From the NCBI GenBank assembly GCA_013397795.1, contig VZTJ01000255.1, positions 1,733,930 to 1,797,929 of the forward strand: DNA of 64,000 bases. The letters are read 5' to 3'. Under the pieces are notes generated by a model. That model was not told where the DNA came from, did no database searches, and saw only the letters and a program-made list of their open reading frames with translations. This document shows, piece after piece, positions 1 through 12,600 of this stretch; position 1 is the first letter of the stretch, and every line of letters starts with the position of its first letter. A program made the translations under genes and the position numbers. The DNA is from Orthonyx spaldingii. Lineage: Eukaryota; Chordata; Aves; Passeriformes; Orthonychidae.

Positions 1-1890
1 TTTTTTTTTTTTAGTAAAATTCTCTCTTCTGGAAATATAATGATAAGAAATAATGAAGAGCTTTTTAATCTTCTGAATCCTACTCCCAGCACCAGAGAAA
101 GACTGCAGATGTTCAACGATCCCATACACAAGACAGGCGTAAATGCGAAAGGCTCAGAAGAAATACCTGAACACAACAAACATGAAGCCTAAAAAATCTT
201 GGGAAAAGGTGCATCAAAAAGAACTATTGCAGCTACTTACATGAATGCATAGTCCAGTTGATCCTACTATTTTTCCTTTACCATTCATATGAAAGTAACT
301 CAAGCAGATGGACAAGAGCTTGTTAGAACTGGAATATAAACTTGCATGAGGTGAAAACACTTCAGTTTGGGGAAGTTCATAAAAGAGTTTGTGAAGCTGA
401 AAATACCAAGTAATCTATTCCGGTCCATGAAAGAGTTATTGCTGCTTTTGTGGAAGAAGACACAGGGCATCCTAAGAGAATCCTTCAAGACTCTCGGAGA
501 ACAACAAAGAACATCAATAAAAGCCAGTTTCTTCCACATCTACAAATCCCGCGGGAAAACAGAGTAGAGTGGAGTATGTTCACAGAGCAAAGAACATGAT
601 GAAACCTTAAGTTAACCAGCAGCTGCCAAAAGGAGCTGTTATTATGGTAGTTACTGAAGAGATTAAGCACCTGAAAGGAGACCTTACTGCTGCACAAGAG
701 TAAAATGAAATCTATAGTTTAATTGAAAATTCATGTAGCCTTAAAGGAAAACTGACAGTTTGGGAAGAACAAGTTGCAGAGTATACTGAGATAATGAGCA
801 CCATGCAAAAAATAGTGAAAACTATCATTAAACCATTCACAATTAATAAAAGCAATGAAACTATGAAAACAGATCTGCAATGCAAGGAGAAATAACTGAA
901 AAGAAGGACAGACAGATCTGCAAGAAACCAAGATTCCTCTAGCTGAGAAAGAATATATGTTTTCAGTTCTGAATACACAAAAAAATTCATGGCACAGCTA
1001 GCCATTTGGTCAGTACTGTTAATATAAATGATATATCTATGAAAACTGTATCATAAGAAAGCTGTTGATTGACACAATGCTATCATCCAAATAGATTTGC
1101 AGGAGAAATTAATGTTCTGGTCAATAAAGTACAAGATTCAGTTAGCAAGAACTCTCTGAAGCAGCAACAGATGTTGACATCTTATGCATATTTTATAGGC
1201 GGCCTCCTATCTATCAGTTGTTCAGCAGATAATGTATTTGCATTAGTTGTATCAGGGTCTTCTACATCTGTTAAAAAATTGCTGACCACTGAACTTCCTC
1301 AAGTGTCTGAAAATGTGTTACAAAATATGACTGTGCAATTTGCTAGTAAAGCTGAGCCATTCAAGTTAACTGAGCAGCAAATATCTGGATCAGGAGGGGC
1401 ATTAAATGTCTTGACACCAATGGTAGAAATTGTCCTGGAACTAAACTGTTTGTTTCAGAATAACGTAAGGAAATTTTCTGGTTGATGAGATGGAGGGCCA
1501 TAAAAAGCAATTAATATCTTCTTAGGAGATCTCTGTCTCACTCTGAAAAAATTACAGAAACATACAGTGGTTTTTGTCAGCTACAAATTACTGTGGGAAT
1601 TTAAGAGAAGTGGAAATAGAAAAGTGTATATATACAGAGAATGCAAATGAATTAGTGTCCTCACTGCAAAGCCAGCTGAACCTGTTGGCACAAGAGATGC
1701 AGAAGAACTTATCTTGTATACTGTCAAAAAATGGAAGTTTGAAGACTACCATCACTGCTGGGCAAGAAAATGTTTATCTGGAAACTATTGACCTAGCCAG
1801 TAGTAAAACTTCTGCTTCAAAGCAAATTTATTGCATCTCTGGATAACTTGTTTCAAAAGCTCAAGGACATAAATGGTGGTTTATGGCCAT
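1..1890 (+). pseudogene. KIF11: KIF11 (Eg5) processed pseudogene, 5' part outside window
   Basis: Decayed copy of the kinesin-5 motor KIF11, which slides antiparallel microtubules to build the bipolar spindle. From 52 on, frame 1 reads NEELFNLLNP, then RERLQMFNDP, close to the kinesin-5 motor domain. It stops at 190-192 (TAA) and continues with KGASKRTIAATYMNA. Around 270-340 the text resembles TIHMK...DGEELV. From 569, in frame 2, it reads VEYVHRAKNMMKP, the end of the motor domain, followed by neck and stalk text (TEEIKHLKGDL, KLTVWEEQVAEY) broken by stops. An uninterrupted stretch at 1069-1482 is back in frame 1, and another at 1574-1843 is in frame 2; both align collinearly but more weakly with the Eg5 stalk and tail. 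About 600 codons of a gene with roughly 20 introns run together without introns, so this is a retrocopy rather than a segmental duplicate. It cannot encode a working motor. The right boundary is uncertain: similarity fades near 1,890, and an AATAAA at 2678-2683 could mark the old 3' end. Confidence 0.8.
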
Positions 1891-4800
1891 ATGTTTCATG
1901 GACATAAAAGAAGATGCTGATGGAATCCATAGTCTGTTCTTAGCAATCTAAAAAATGCACCTCAGGATACTGGTAAATGGAGGGAATTTAAAACTGCTTA
2001 GATAGTCAGCTCTATGGATCAGTAACAGTTCTTTTTCAGCAACAAGAAACAGCAGCTTCAGTGTTTTAGTAGGGAACAGAAGGTTTATGATTTAGATCTG
2101 TGTTTTGTACTGGCTATTTTGTTCTGCATAAGGCTGCAGTAGATGTGGTTTTACTGCACTGTAAGAATATATCCTACAATACATTTCATTATATATTCTG
2201 GATATATTTTATTATATCAAGAATACAAATAGTTGTGTTCAAAGATCCTTGACATACTGCTGGAACTAAAACAAACTAATTGCCAATTTTAAAAGCATTG
2301 GAATTCACCCATGAGAGCTGCAAACCAGTGGCCTATATCGACCTTAAAAAAGGAAAGAGTATGTCATGGTGCTGCCAGTCAAATCCAGGGTCTCCACATC
2401 CCTGCTCTCATTTAGAGGCCTGCCTGAATGACTCCTAAAAAAAGGATCTTCTTATCGATTTCCAGTTTGTGCTCACTAAAAGCCAGTCAATAAGTAAGAA
2501 CTTATTCAAAGACTGGAATTGTCCTATGGCTATTGAGAGCTGGGAGCTAGACAGCAAGCAGTTCTGTGTAATGGGGAGATGCAATGGATTTATGTATTAT
2601 ATACAATTTCCCTCAAGAACAACGGTGAATTATGACTTGCAGCATTTACTGCTAAAGAGACAGAAAAATTATCCTTAAATAAAGGTTTGTCAAGATCTTT
2701 TTCTCTCTCTCTCTAAAAGCTTATATTGCCACAAATATATTCCCTTATATATTTTTTAGAAGACTGACTTCAGAGATTGGCATCAGTGTAATTTCTTTAT
2801 CACTGCAACATATGGCAGTCTTCCCTGCTGCCAAAACATGGCCATGTTTCAGCCTCAGGGTACAGCTGGCTTGAACTTAAAACTGAGAGTGCTTTCAAAC
2901 ATAAATACAGATTTTTTGTTAATCCCTTCAGACACTATGAAGAAAAATAAATTAAAATTTCTGTCGCTGGAACCTCTGTGAACACTACAGTGCCTCGTGG
3001 TTCCAGTTATGCTAGGAAATCTTTTTTCATTCTAGTTAACATCTAAGATGATTTAACAGTCATTGTGTCAGGATCATGTATCACTCAGCTATCCATACTG
3101 AAACCTTCTGCAATTCAGATTCCAGTATGGGTTTTCAAGATTCTCATCTTATGGTGATTTATGATGAGTTCCCCATATAGTCACAAGTTAGAGCAACCTC
3201 TGATCATGTGCAATCAATGTTTGTGTAAACCTTCTGTTCAGAGGTTTTTTACAACTCATCTGCACTTACCCATCATTTCCTCTTACAGTGCTCTTCCTGA
3301 TTTGCAAAGCTGAATGTAAATCTGCTGCACTGGTGGTGCATGTTATCTCAATATTCTGAAAATTAGCCAGATAAACACAGGCAATTCTTAGTTACATCTG
3401 AAAGTATACCCAGCACCATTATTTTGATTAAAAACATGAAAACACCAAACACTACATTATGGTCTGAGCAGTTCTCTCAGCTCAGCATTTTCCAGGTTAC
3501 ACATCAGTACCACAAACATCTAAAAGAAACGAACAGAATAAAAGTCCAACATTACAAAAGGAAGAAAATGTATTATCTGCCATCCCACTCTCTATCCTCA
3601 TTGTAACTGGAGCTAAAAGAAAACCTTTAAGTGCCTGGAGTTGTCTGCTTGTTGGTGGAGCTCACAAACACAAACTACATGAGAGCACCTGCATAAAAGA
3701 AGCCCAGTGGGTAAAAGAAAATTAAAACAGGTAAGGGAGTAACTATTCCCTTCTCAGCAGAAGCTGTATAAATAGTAGTGTTAGCTGTAACATTGAAGTA
3801 GTCTAGGTTACTGCTTTGACCTGGTTCTTTCATTTGGAACAGATTTAGTCACATGAGGTGACATCCTCTATCAGAGGGAAGAAGCTTCCTGACAGGTAGC
3901 AGAGTCCTGCTTGAACCTCGCAATGCTTCCTCTGCCACGTATGTTTTTCTGAATACAACCCTGGGTGCAGTCCTTAACATTTCCAGAAAGGGAAAAAGAA
4001 AGTGGAGGTTTGACAAGAAACTAAAAAATCCGTTCTCTAAGCAACCTGTACAGTACTTTTGGTAGGTAAATTGCTTGCCACTGAATGTTAACAATTCCCT
4101 TATTCCTCCATCCCCCTTTCCTAGATATCCCCTACTCCCGAAGAACAGTTGAGCATGGCTCAGCCTAAGGCTGCTTTAAACAAAATCATTCTCAACTTCT
4201 AAACTGTTGAAATCAAAATAGTCTGGCACATTAGATGTGATACTCCACAGCTTTTATTTCTGTGAAGTAGGAGGTGTATTTCTAACATCAAGGAAATGTA
4301 TTTTACTGCCAGTACTCTGAAAATGTAGCTGCTCTATTCAGCATGTGGCTGCTGCAAGAGCATCAGGCTGGAGGTTCTGATGTATGAAAATCTCTATGAT
4401 CAGTTGAAAGGGATCATGGCATGGCTGGCAAACTAAAAGTAAGGATAGAGCCTGGGGTCAGGAAGAGGGAGAAGGGCTATGCACTCCTGCAGTGTTTTTT
4501 ACACCATGATAGATGAGCTTGTATATGTAACACTTCATGGAGCCTGTTGCAAGCCTTGGTACTGCCATTCTGCTAACAAAAACGTAGGCCTTTGTGTAGA
4601 GCACTCTGCATGTTTATGTTTTCAAAACCAGTGAGTTTTTTCTTCCTTTTTCAATGTTGGACTTTTATTCTGTCTGTATGATAGTGTCTTTAGATTACTC
4701 TTCCTTCAGCCTTTTCTTACATTCAGGTCCTTTCTACAATGGAAAGTAGCATGGGGATACTGAAGATCTGAACAAATGACTGAGGTTTGCTGCACTTTTA

Positions 4801-6370
4801 ATTCTGGGACAATTAGACAACCAGTTCTCTCCCTCATAAGAGGGAGGATACAGGTATTAGAAACCTGCAGGGAGAACTCATAAAATTTATTAAGCTTAGT
4901 CTGTCTGCAGAACCAAAGGATTTTCTATCATCCCTTCCACAACTACAGCTGGTAGAGCTGAGCTCACTGTGCTAAGTATGCACAGCAGCAATTCCTTCCT
5001 CACGCAGTTAAAAAAGAAGTTAATTGTTTAATCATAAAGCTCTCCAAGTTTCTAACATCTCAAGATGAAAAGAATAAGAAGAGCCGGTGGGTACACATTA
5101 GAAACACAGCATGGGACAGTGAGAATGTGTAGTCTTCCTCTACCTGGGACTATTCACTTTCCAGGCACCATCTCGAGAACAGTTGATTCCATATTGTACT
5201 AAGGACTTCCAGTATTTCCCCATGCAAAAGCACTGGCAGAAATCAGTTATCATAGGCTGCTACATCCAGAGCTTACAGTTTGAGGTTTACTACCTTCTAG
5301 GTTGTTTCAACAAATGCTACCAGCCTTTTGTTTTTCTCAGTATGTGTTCTAACAGTTCTCTGAGGGTTTTAGGGCATTATTGAAGGTTCTGTATGGCTTC
5401 ATGTTGTCAGAGCATGAATTATAGGCAGGAAGAGCTAGGTAGATATCCAAAATAATGATGTTCTGTAGATACCAGTAATACATGGTCACAGCTTACTCCA
5501 GCTCCTCAGTGTCTGAACTAAGACTCCTGAACCTTTTTGAGGATTTGTGCACTGGAAACAGAAGATATTCTAGTCAACACATTCACAGAATAGATGAGTA
5601 TGAGTCCACTCACAGTGGTACTTAGGCAATATGGAAACCTTGGTTTCTGAAAGCCTGTTATTTTCATGTGCATGACTAGTGCTGTTAAATCAGTGGAGGA
5701 AGAACTTTCTTAGTTGTACTGGTGGCAGAACCGTAACTATACATATTCACCTAACACAGTGTAACTGAACCCTCACAGGTTGACATTGCAATGCTTAACT
5801 TCTTAGTTAAGGAACAGTAGAAATCTAGAATAGACAGTTTCCTAAAATAAATGTTTTTTTCTAATAGGATGGAATCTTTGATCAATCACATAACTGGTGA
5901 TAGAAAGTGCAAGTTCTACATGTATGCAAATTTGCTTATTTTGAAGGTCACAAAAATACCAGTAGCAATAAGGAGCATGCTTGTTTTAATTTATATCTTT
6001 TGTTTATATCTTTGTTGCCAGAATGTATGTTTTGTCTTCTTCCATTCTTGATATTAACTAGACATGGAAGTATCTGAATACTGCAAAAGCCATTCTAACA
6101 TATCTCTGCGTAGTTGCCCAACAAATGAGAGATTCAGACACAGTTCTCTGAAGGGTCTATGTTTGCTTTCTCAACATTTTCTTGTGCTGGTTAGGCTGCA
6201 TGCATGGTGGTCTCCACTATCATCATTTGGATCATGATGAAAGACAAGAAACAGTGTTCCATACACCAAGTACTAGACAGGCTGCTTACTCCATGTGGCC
6301 CAAGACTTGCTCTACCTTGATAAGAGATCAGATTTATGTGTAATAATTGTTAATCTATCTAGCATATGTG
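1891..6370. other. Intergenic DNA, no gene recognised
   Basis: AT-rich sequence with stops in all frames. The first 800 bases may be the eroded 3' end of the KIF11 retrocopy, but I could not align them. I see no exon pair, CpG island or recognisable repeat in the rest. Confidence 0.5.
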
Positions 6371-6377
6371 GGAATAG

Positions 6378-6400
6378 TTATGTATGTATGTATGTATGTA
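6378..6400. repeat. Short (TATG)n microsatellite
   Basis: About five and a half copies of a TATG/GTAT unit. A complementary-type ATAC run is at 26461-26479. Confidence 0.8.
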
Positions 6401-6502
6401 CTTGAAGGTGAATTTCTATAACTCAATGATTTTTAATAGGTATACTAGTCCAGAACACAATGTATCTCTTTTCATCACTATAAAAAATCAGAGATGCTAG
6501 AA

Positions 6503-6655
6503 CAAAAAACAAACAAACAAACAAACAAAAAAACCCCACCAAAAAAACCAAAAAAAAATCCCCCAAAAAACCAAACCAAAACATAAAAAACCACAAACAA
6601 AAAAACTCAAAACAAAACCCCAAACCAGCAACGTAACAACAAACAAAACATTTGA
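6503..6655. repeat. A-rich low-complexity tract with CAAA units
   Basis: About 150 bases made almost only of A and C, beginning with several CAAA repeats and continuing as irregular A-runs joined by CC or CCCC. No coding content. Low-complexity tracts of this kind are prone to length polymorphism and assembly error. Confidence 0.8.
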
Positions 6656-6656
6656 C

Positions 6657-9600
6657 CAAAGAGCAGGACAAAGAGCAAGAGGAAGATCCTTAGCACATCA
6701 GTTAGAAGTCCTCTTATTGTCACTGACAAATTGGGAAAGATAAAATTAGATACCAAAATCTTGAAACCCCTCAGCCACTTTCTGGATTATGATTGTACTT
6801 GACGAAGACATATCTGCTATGCTTCTTACTCACATTCTTAAACAAGGAGTATCTGAAGAAAAAGAGAATGAAAGAAAAAGAAAGTGAGTGGTTTTCTGCA
6901 CAGGCAGTAGGTTGAGCTGGCTTACCATGCAGGCAGAAGGGGCCATTCTTACCAAGGAGGCTGAGGGGTGGCTACTGGCAGAAGAAGAATTCTCCTTTAG
7001 AGACAAGGCACTGTTAGACTGTAGCCTTAAATTGCTTCTAGTAAGCACACAAAAAAGACATTGACAGTAATTTCAGGATGATGGATTCCACTCTGGGAAC
7101 TAGGCACTTGTCTGCTCATATAGACAGAAAGTCATAATGGTGCAGGAGACACTAAAAGGCAGATTGCAACTAACTTTCAAGAGATGTACCTCTGATTTAT
7201 GGAAAAGTCTAAATCCTATTTAAGGTTACGAGGAATGATAGCCTACTTCCATTCCAGCTACAGTCAAATACCCTTATTTTTACAATTTACTTTATCCAGA
7301 ACAACTGAAGTCACTGCTTAAATCATTCATCAGAATGAGAGGCCTGGAGTGGAAGTTGGATAATCTGGTCTGAAACCAGGAGGGTTGGGAATTGTCTGGG
7401 GACTCACCCTGTACATCTGAGATGAAGATACAAAAAGCAGCATGGAGGAAGACAGATTATGGAAGCCATTAAATGAAACACTGGGCTTGTGACAGCAAGG
7501 GCTATAGACGACAACAGCCCCTCCTGTCCACAAAAGCAACAATAGCACACAATTGTGTGTCTGTGTACATGTGTGCGTGAATGTTGCCTGGGGGGGCCTG
7601 ACACTGAGCATGGAAACTATCTCCTGTTTCCTGCTGTGTCCAAATAAAAAGGGGGTTTAAGTATACAGTCTGAAAGGAACAGAACTCAAAGGAGCAAGAT
7701 GCCTTCAGAAGAGTCATTGAAGCCATCTTCTGTTTCACCCAGTGGGAATAACCTGCAAAATCAGAAACAGTAGATAAAATTTTAGCATTAAACCAAATAT
7801 TGTTTCCATTTAACCCCCAGTCAACAGGGGCAATAAAGAAAGCATATATATGGTCACCTCTGGCAAACACACATAATGCATTAATAAAATGCTAAGCTGT
7901 AAAAAGTATCAAAATTTAAACCTTTCAGATTTTCCCTATTATTAGGAAACAGGAGAACACTTTCATAGTTTTTCATAAGTTTTCATAATAGGGTTTAATT
8001 ATACATTTGCTGACTACACTTTAGCCTTTTACTCTCTATTTTCAATTTATACACTGCACTACAAAAAAAACCCCACACCTTATTTATACCTCAGAAAGAC
8101 AAAACTTCTGAAAAAAAAATTAATTTTAGCCGAAAGTGTAACTGCTGTTTTAAAAATTGCAGTGTTCCTTTCCACTCCATTTTCTAACCTGTCTCAGGAT
8201 ATTGTGGAAGAGCCTGAAATACATGGGAGCCAATAGAAAGAACAAAAGGCAATGGTTGGCATCATCCATTCATTAAAAAGAGAAAAATGTATCTTGCTTT
8301 GTTACTGGGAGCTGCAACAGCTAGTGGAGATCACTAGTGTGTGCATTTCAGCACTTGAAGAGAGAGAGAGAGAGAGGACAGATTCTGAAAACATGTTGTT
8401 CTGTCTCCCATGTGAAGAGTCTGTAGTTCTGCTTCTCGACCCCATGCCCAAAAATAGAGTACAGTACATCCACAGAGGTGTCAGAAAAAATTGAAAACAC
8501 ATCATTGTTGTTGTAGCAATTAACCACTACAAGATGACCCACATTTTCCAAACAGAATAAAGTATTAAACAAGAAAAAATAACTTAGCATGTTCCCTCCG
8601 ATGTCTGATTAAAAAGTGAAAGACTGCAGGAGCAGCTTGCAAAAATCTAAAACTCTCAATTATTCTTGGGGTAAGAGGTGAATTTCCCCATGCTGCAAAG
8701 AGAGATGCCCTGCAGGGATCATTTCTCCAGTCTGACAAGACATTTTACACCAGGACAAACCTGGGCCATGTCACAATCCATTGATGAGAGTCTGGCAGTA
8801 CTTCGGACAAGAGAAGCTTTGCTGCCACAATTCAGACAGACCATCAACAGACTTCCTCTGGAGTAACACAGTGTACTGAATTATTTAAAGTCTGTCATCC
8901 ACAGGCTGAGACCTGCTACTTGTAGGTACAGCAGGGAACCTCATCTCCTGGCAGCTCTTAGATGCTGAGACCTAGTCCCACAGAAAAATGCTCAGAGGGA
9001 TTTTTTAAACTAACTTCTACCAATTTTGTGCATGTGAAATTTACCATTTGTTATCATTCATCATTATACCCTGTGGTGAATTCCTTAATTCATATTAGAA
9101 AAACACGAATCATCCTCACAAATTGTTTATCAGCTGAAGAAAACTTGATCATTTTCAGCATTTTCTAGCCCAAAAAAGTACAATAGTACCTACAGAGTTC
9201 CTGAACTAATGCTTGAGAACACTGGGTTTGTATTTTATTATGTATATAGGAAAGTGTGATGGCTTCATCATGATCCCAAAGACATCTTACATAAAGAAAG
9301 AACTCTGCCTACAAGGAGTCTCAGTAAGTCTGCATTAAAATGCTGGAGGTTTGCACCTTAATCATGTCCTTATTATACAACCTAAAAATGAACTTTTAGT
9401 ACATAGAGGTGGTACTTGAAATATTTGGGGACCTCTTTAATGGTCTATTTTAGTAGGTCCCAGAGCAACCTGACACTTGCATATGTAACCACTGCACCTC
9501 TCCATATAATTAGTAATGTAACTGTTCAAAATACATCTGTGTCCCACATGCTGCCCCTAGATTTTTGATGCTGTGGGAAGAAGAGGCACACAAAAGGGCT

Positions 9601-12600
9601 CTCTAACTTTAGTAATTATTTCCACTTGAACTCTAATACTGGTAGTCACGTGTTGGTATCATTGAAACCTTTTCTTGTTTCTTTAATGCATTCTCTACCA
9701 GCACAATTTGGATATATAATCACTCAGGTAAATGGTGATACATACAAACGAAAACGCTCAGAAGACCTGTAGGAAGAATGTAATTAATGTTCTGTATTAT
9801 TGTACATAAAGTATAGTATTAGGGAATAATGCAAAATTAACTAAAACAATGCAGCATTATTTAACTATATCCTCCTCTGTGACATACATTTGTGGGTACT
9901 ACTGCATTAGGTGTAGACCAAATCCTTTGTAGTGGATATTATTCCTGTTACAACACTGTGCTACAATAATCCATACTGGTATATTTCTAAATCAAATAAA
10001 ACATAATATTCCATGGTAAATGAAGCAAGTAGATAATAAATCTATTTTCCCCTGATTGTCAATATGAATACATGTTATCTAAAACTGTGTCTCTAATAAG
10101 GGCTTCCACAGGGTATTTCACAGTAAGATGTACAACTAACAAAATCTATGTAGTAGACAGGACAGTATGAAAAATCTTCCCTCATGACCCTCACTGAATT
10201 ACAGTCCAAATTCCAAGAATTCTTGACTCATTTTAAATGTAGATTTTTGTCCAGAGCTCTGGATTCTTTTCCACTATTTTAACTCTTATTTATCCTGTTC
10301 TGTATAAATGTTATTGAAGTCAATGGGACTTTATCTGCTGTATGTGGTTTAAGGTCTGTTCCTAAAGAGTTGCTACTTAGAGTTTAGAATAAAGTTATTT
10401 CAACCACAAATTTAAGAAAAAATTGTGTTTGAATCAGCAAGACTTTAATATTGTAACTCTACTGGTGACTGCACCTCTTAGAATATTCGTTTGTTCCCTG
10501 GACTAAATGTTAAATGAATTTGATGTATTTCTCCAATTGCACTCTGTAGTTTATCTTTTGGTAATACAATATTGCACATTTATATTCACTTCAAGGCTTT
10601 TAATTAAAGGTTGTGGGTTGTAACCCTATGGTCACATTTTCTTTGCTCTGCAGTCTCATGGCTTCCCCTAACAGAATCCTCTTCCAGCATTAGTGTAGAT
10701 GTGTTTGCTTTTTCGAAATTAGAGGACTTGAGATGGCTTGTGGAAGCAGCCAGGAAAGATGTGTAATCTCAGTATGGTATTCCTCGAATAGCTGTAAAGA
10801 ATCCTTTGTGTGTGTGCCAGGCAGATTTTTAGCTACTGCATCTAAAAAAATACAGGTATAGGACGTGGACTCAAATGCTACTTACCCAGCATAACACTGC
10901 TTAAGCCACTGAGCTATTAAACCACACTGTAACTTCTCCAGCTTCTTAAGATCTATATATAAGCCTTCTTTAAGACTGAGATATATATAAAATGGTTTTA
11001 GAAGCGTTCACTGAGGTCATTTTGGCTTCCCTATTCTGCACAAAATTTGGCTCTCCATAGGTAAATAAAAGACTTCAGTTTTTCATGTAATTCACACCCG
11101 CAAATACGCAATTTGCAAATTGCAGAAGGATACAATTAAAGTGTAAAAGGAATAAATAAATCTGGTTCTGCAACTGCTTATAAAAGCATGGAAATCCAAC
11201 CCCTTGATGCATCAAGTCACAGATAACAGAACTAAATTATGAAGTTATGTATACAAAATGCATCACAACAGTATAAACACTTATGCCTCATCATAAATTA
11301 AAACCATATAGAGAGAATAGAAATAGCCTTTGAGGATGGAAAAATATTACATTATTGTAGAAGAGCATCTTGCCAGCACACATAGGTTATAAATTTGTTA
11401 TTTTTTATGTGTTATATTTCATGAAAGAAACTCCAGCAGATAGTTAATATTCTGAATCCATTCACCAGCTATCTTCTGCACTATCAGACAGCTACTGCAG
11501 TGGCAGTGCAGTAAAATTATGGCTACTGTTACTGCCTCAAGTCAGTACAAAGGGTGTTGTTTGTCTTGGGTGATGTTGAAGCACCAGCAAACCCAGCCCA
11601 AGATGAGCCAGCCACCTCTCCATTCCACCCAGTCTCTTCCCACTGTTGGTTCACCTCCTCCTCATTGGAGCTGCTACAGTTGGGAGCTGCTACAGTTGTT
11701 TCTGTCACTGCTGGAAGGAAACAACCTGGGAGCAAAGTGCAAACTCTCACAAACAAACCAACCAACCAACCTGGCAGCAATACCAGTTCAAGGTATTTGC
11801 ACTCCTCCTGTCACAGGCTTTTTGTTTTTCCTCCTGTGTTTCCAGTAGCTTTCTGTGGGTCCTGTCAAACCATCAGTGATAGATAAAGCTTAGAAAAGTT
11901 AAGGGAGCTCTTCTCTTTCTTAAATCAGACGATCTATGCAATGTTGTTTGCTCTGGAGGTGTTCCTATACCTTCACTCTGGCAAGAGGGATGAACTGAAG
12001 CCAGGGTTACAAGAAATAATAAGGCTGTCAGTTATCCCAACTAGTATTGCCACCGAGAAGAGAACATGGGCTACTGAACCCTGTGAGTAAAAATAAAGTA
12101 AAAAGGCATGTGCAACTGATGAAATTAATTAATTCCAGTACCAGGCTGCTTCATTCTCAAATATGCTGGCTCCTACTGTGCATTTCCAAGTCAAAGTAAC
12201 TTTCTAATTGAGATATAACAATCAGACAGGAAAAATATGGAAGATGATGTCACATATATCAAGCCACAGTCAATCAGGAGAATTTAAATGCAATGTCTTT
12301 GAAATTAGTATTATCTGACAAGGAGCTAGTGATCTGTCTGGGCTGGTGTGTGAGCCTGTAACACTGAGCTTGCTGCACTTGCCATAAACTTCATCCACAT
12401 GAGGACTTGACAAATGCTCCTTTAAATAAGGCACTGCAGCCACCTAGCCTTGAAAATATGCAAGTGTTCAGGAACACTCTGATCACAGACTGGAATTAAG
12501 CAAAATCCTTCAATGTAGATCCTTCTGTAGATATTTCAGAAGCCCGAAAAAGATGGATCTGTTGAAACCAATAATAGAGAAACAAACCGAATTAAGTAAC

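Noticed and set aside
7320..7870. Possible old LTR or unknown repeat with a 122-codon minus-strand frame
   Set aside because: Has an AATAAA and some LTR-like phrases but no clear TG...CA ends or target duplication.
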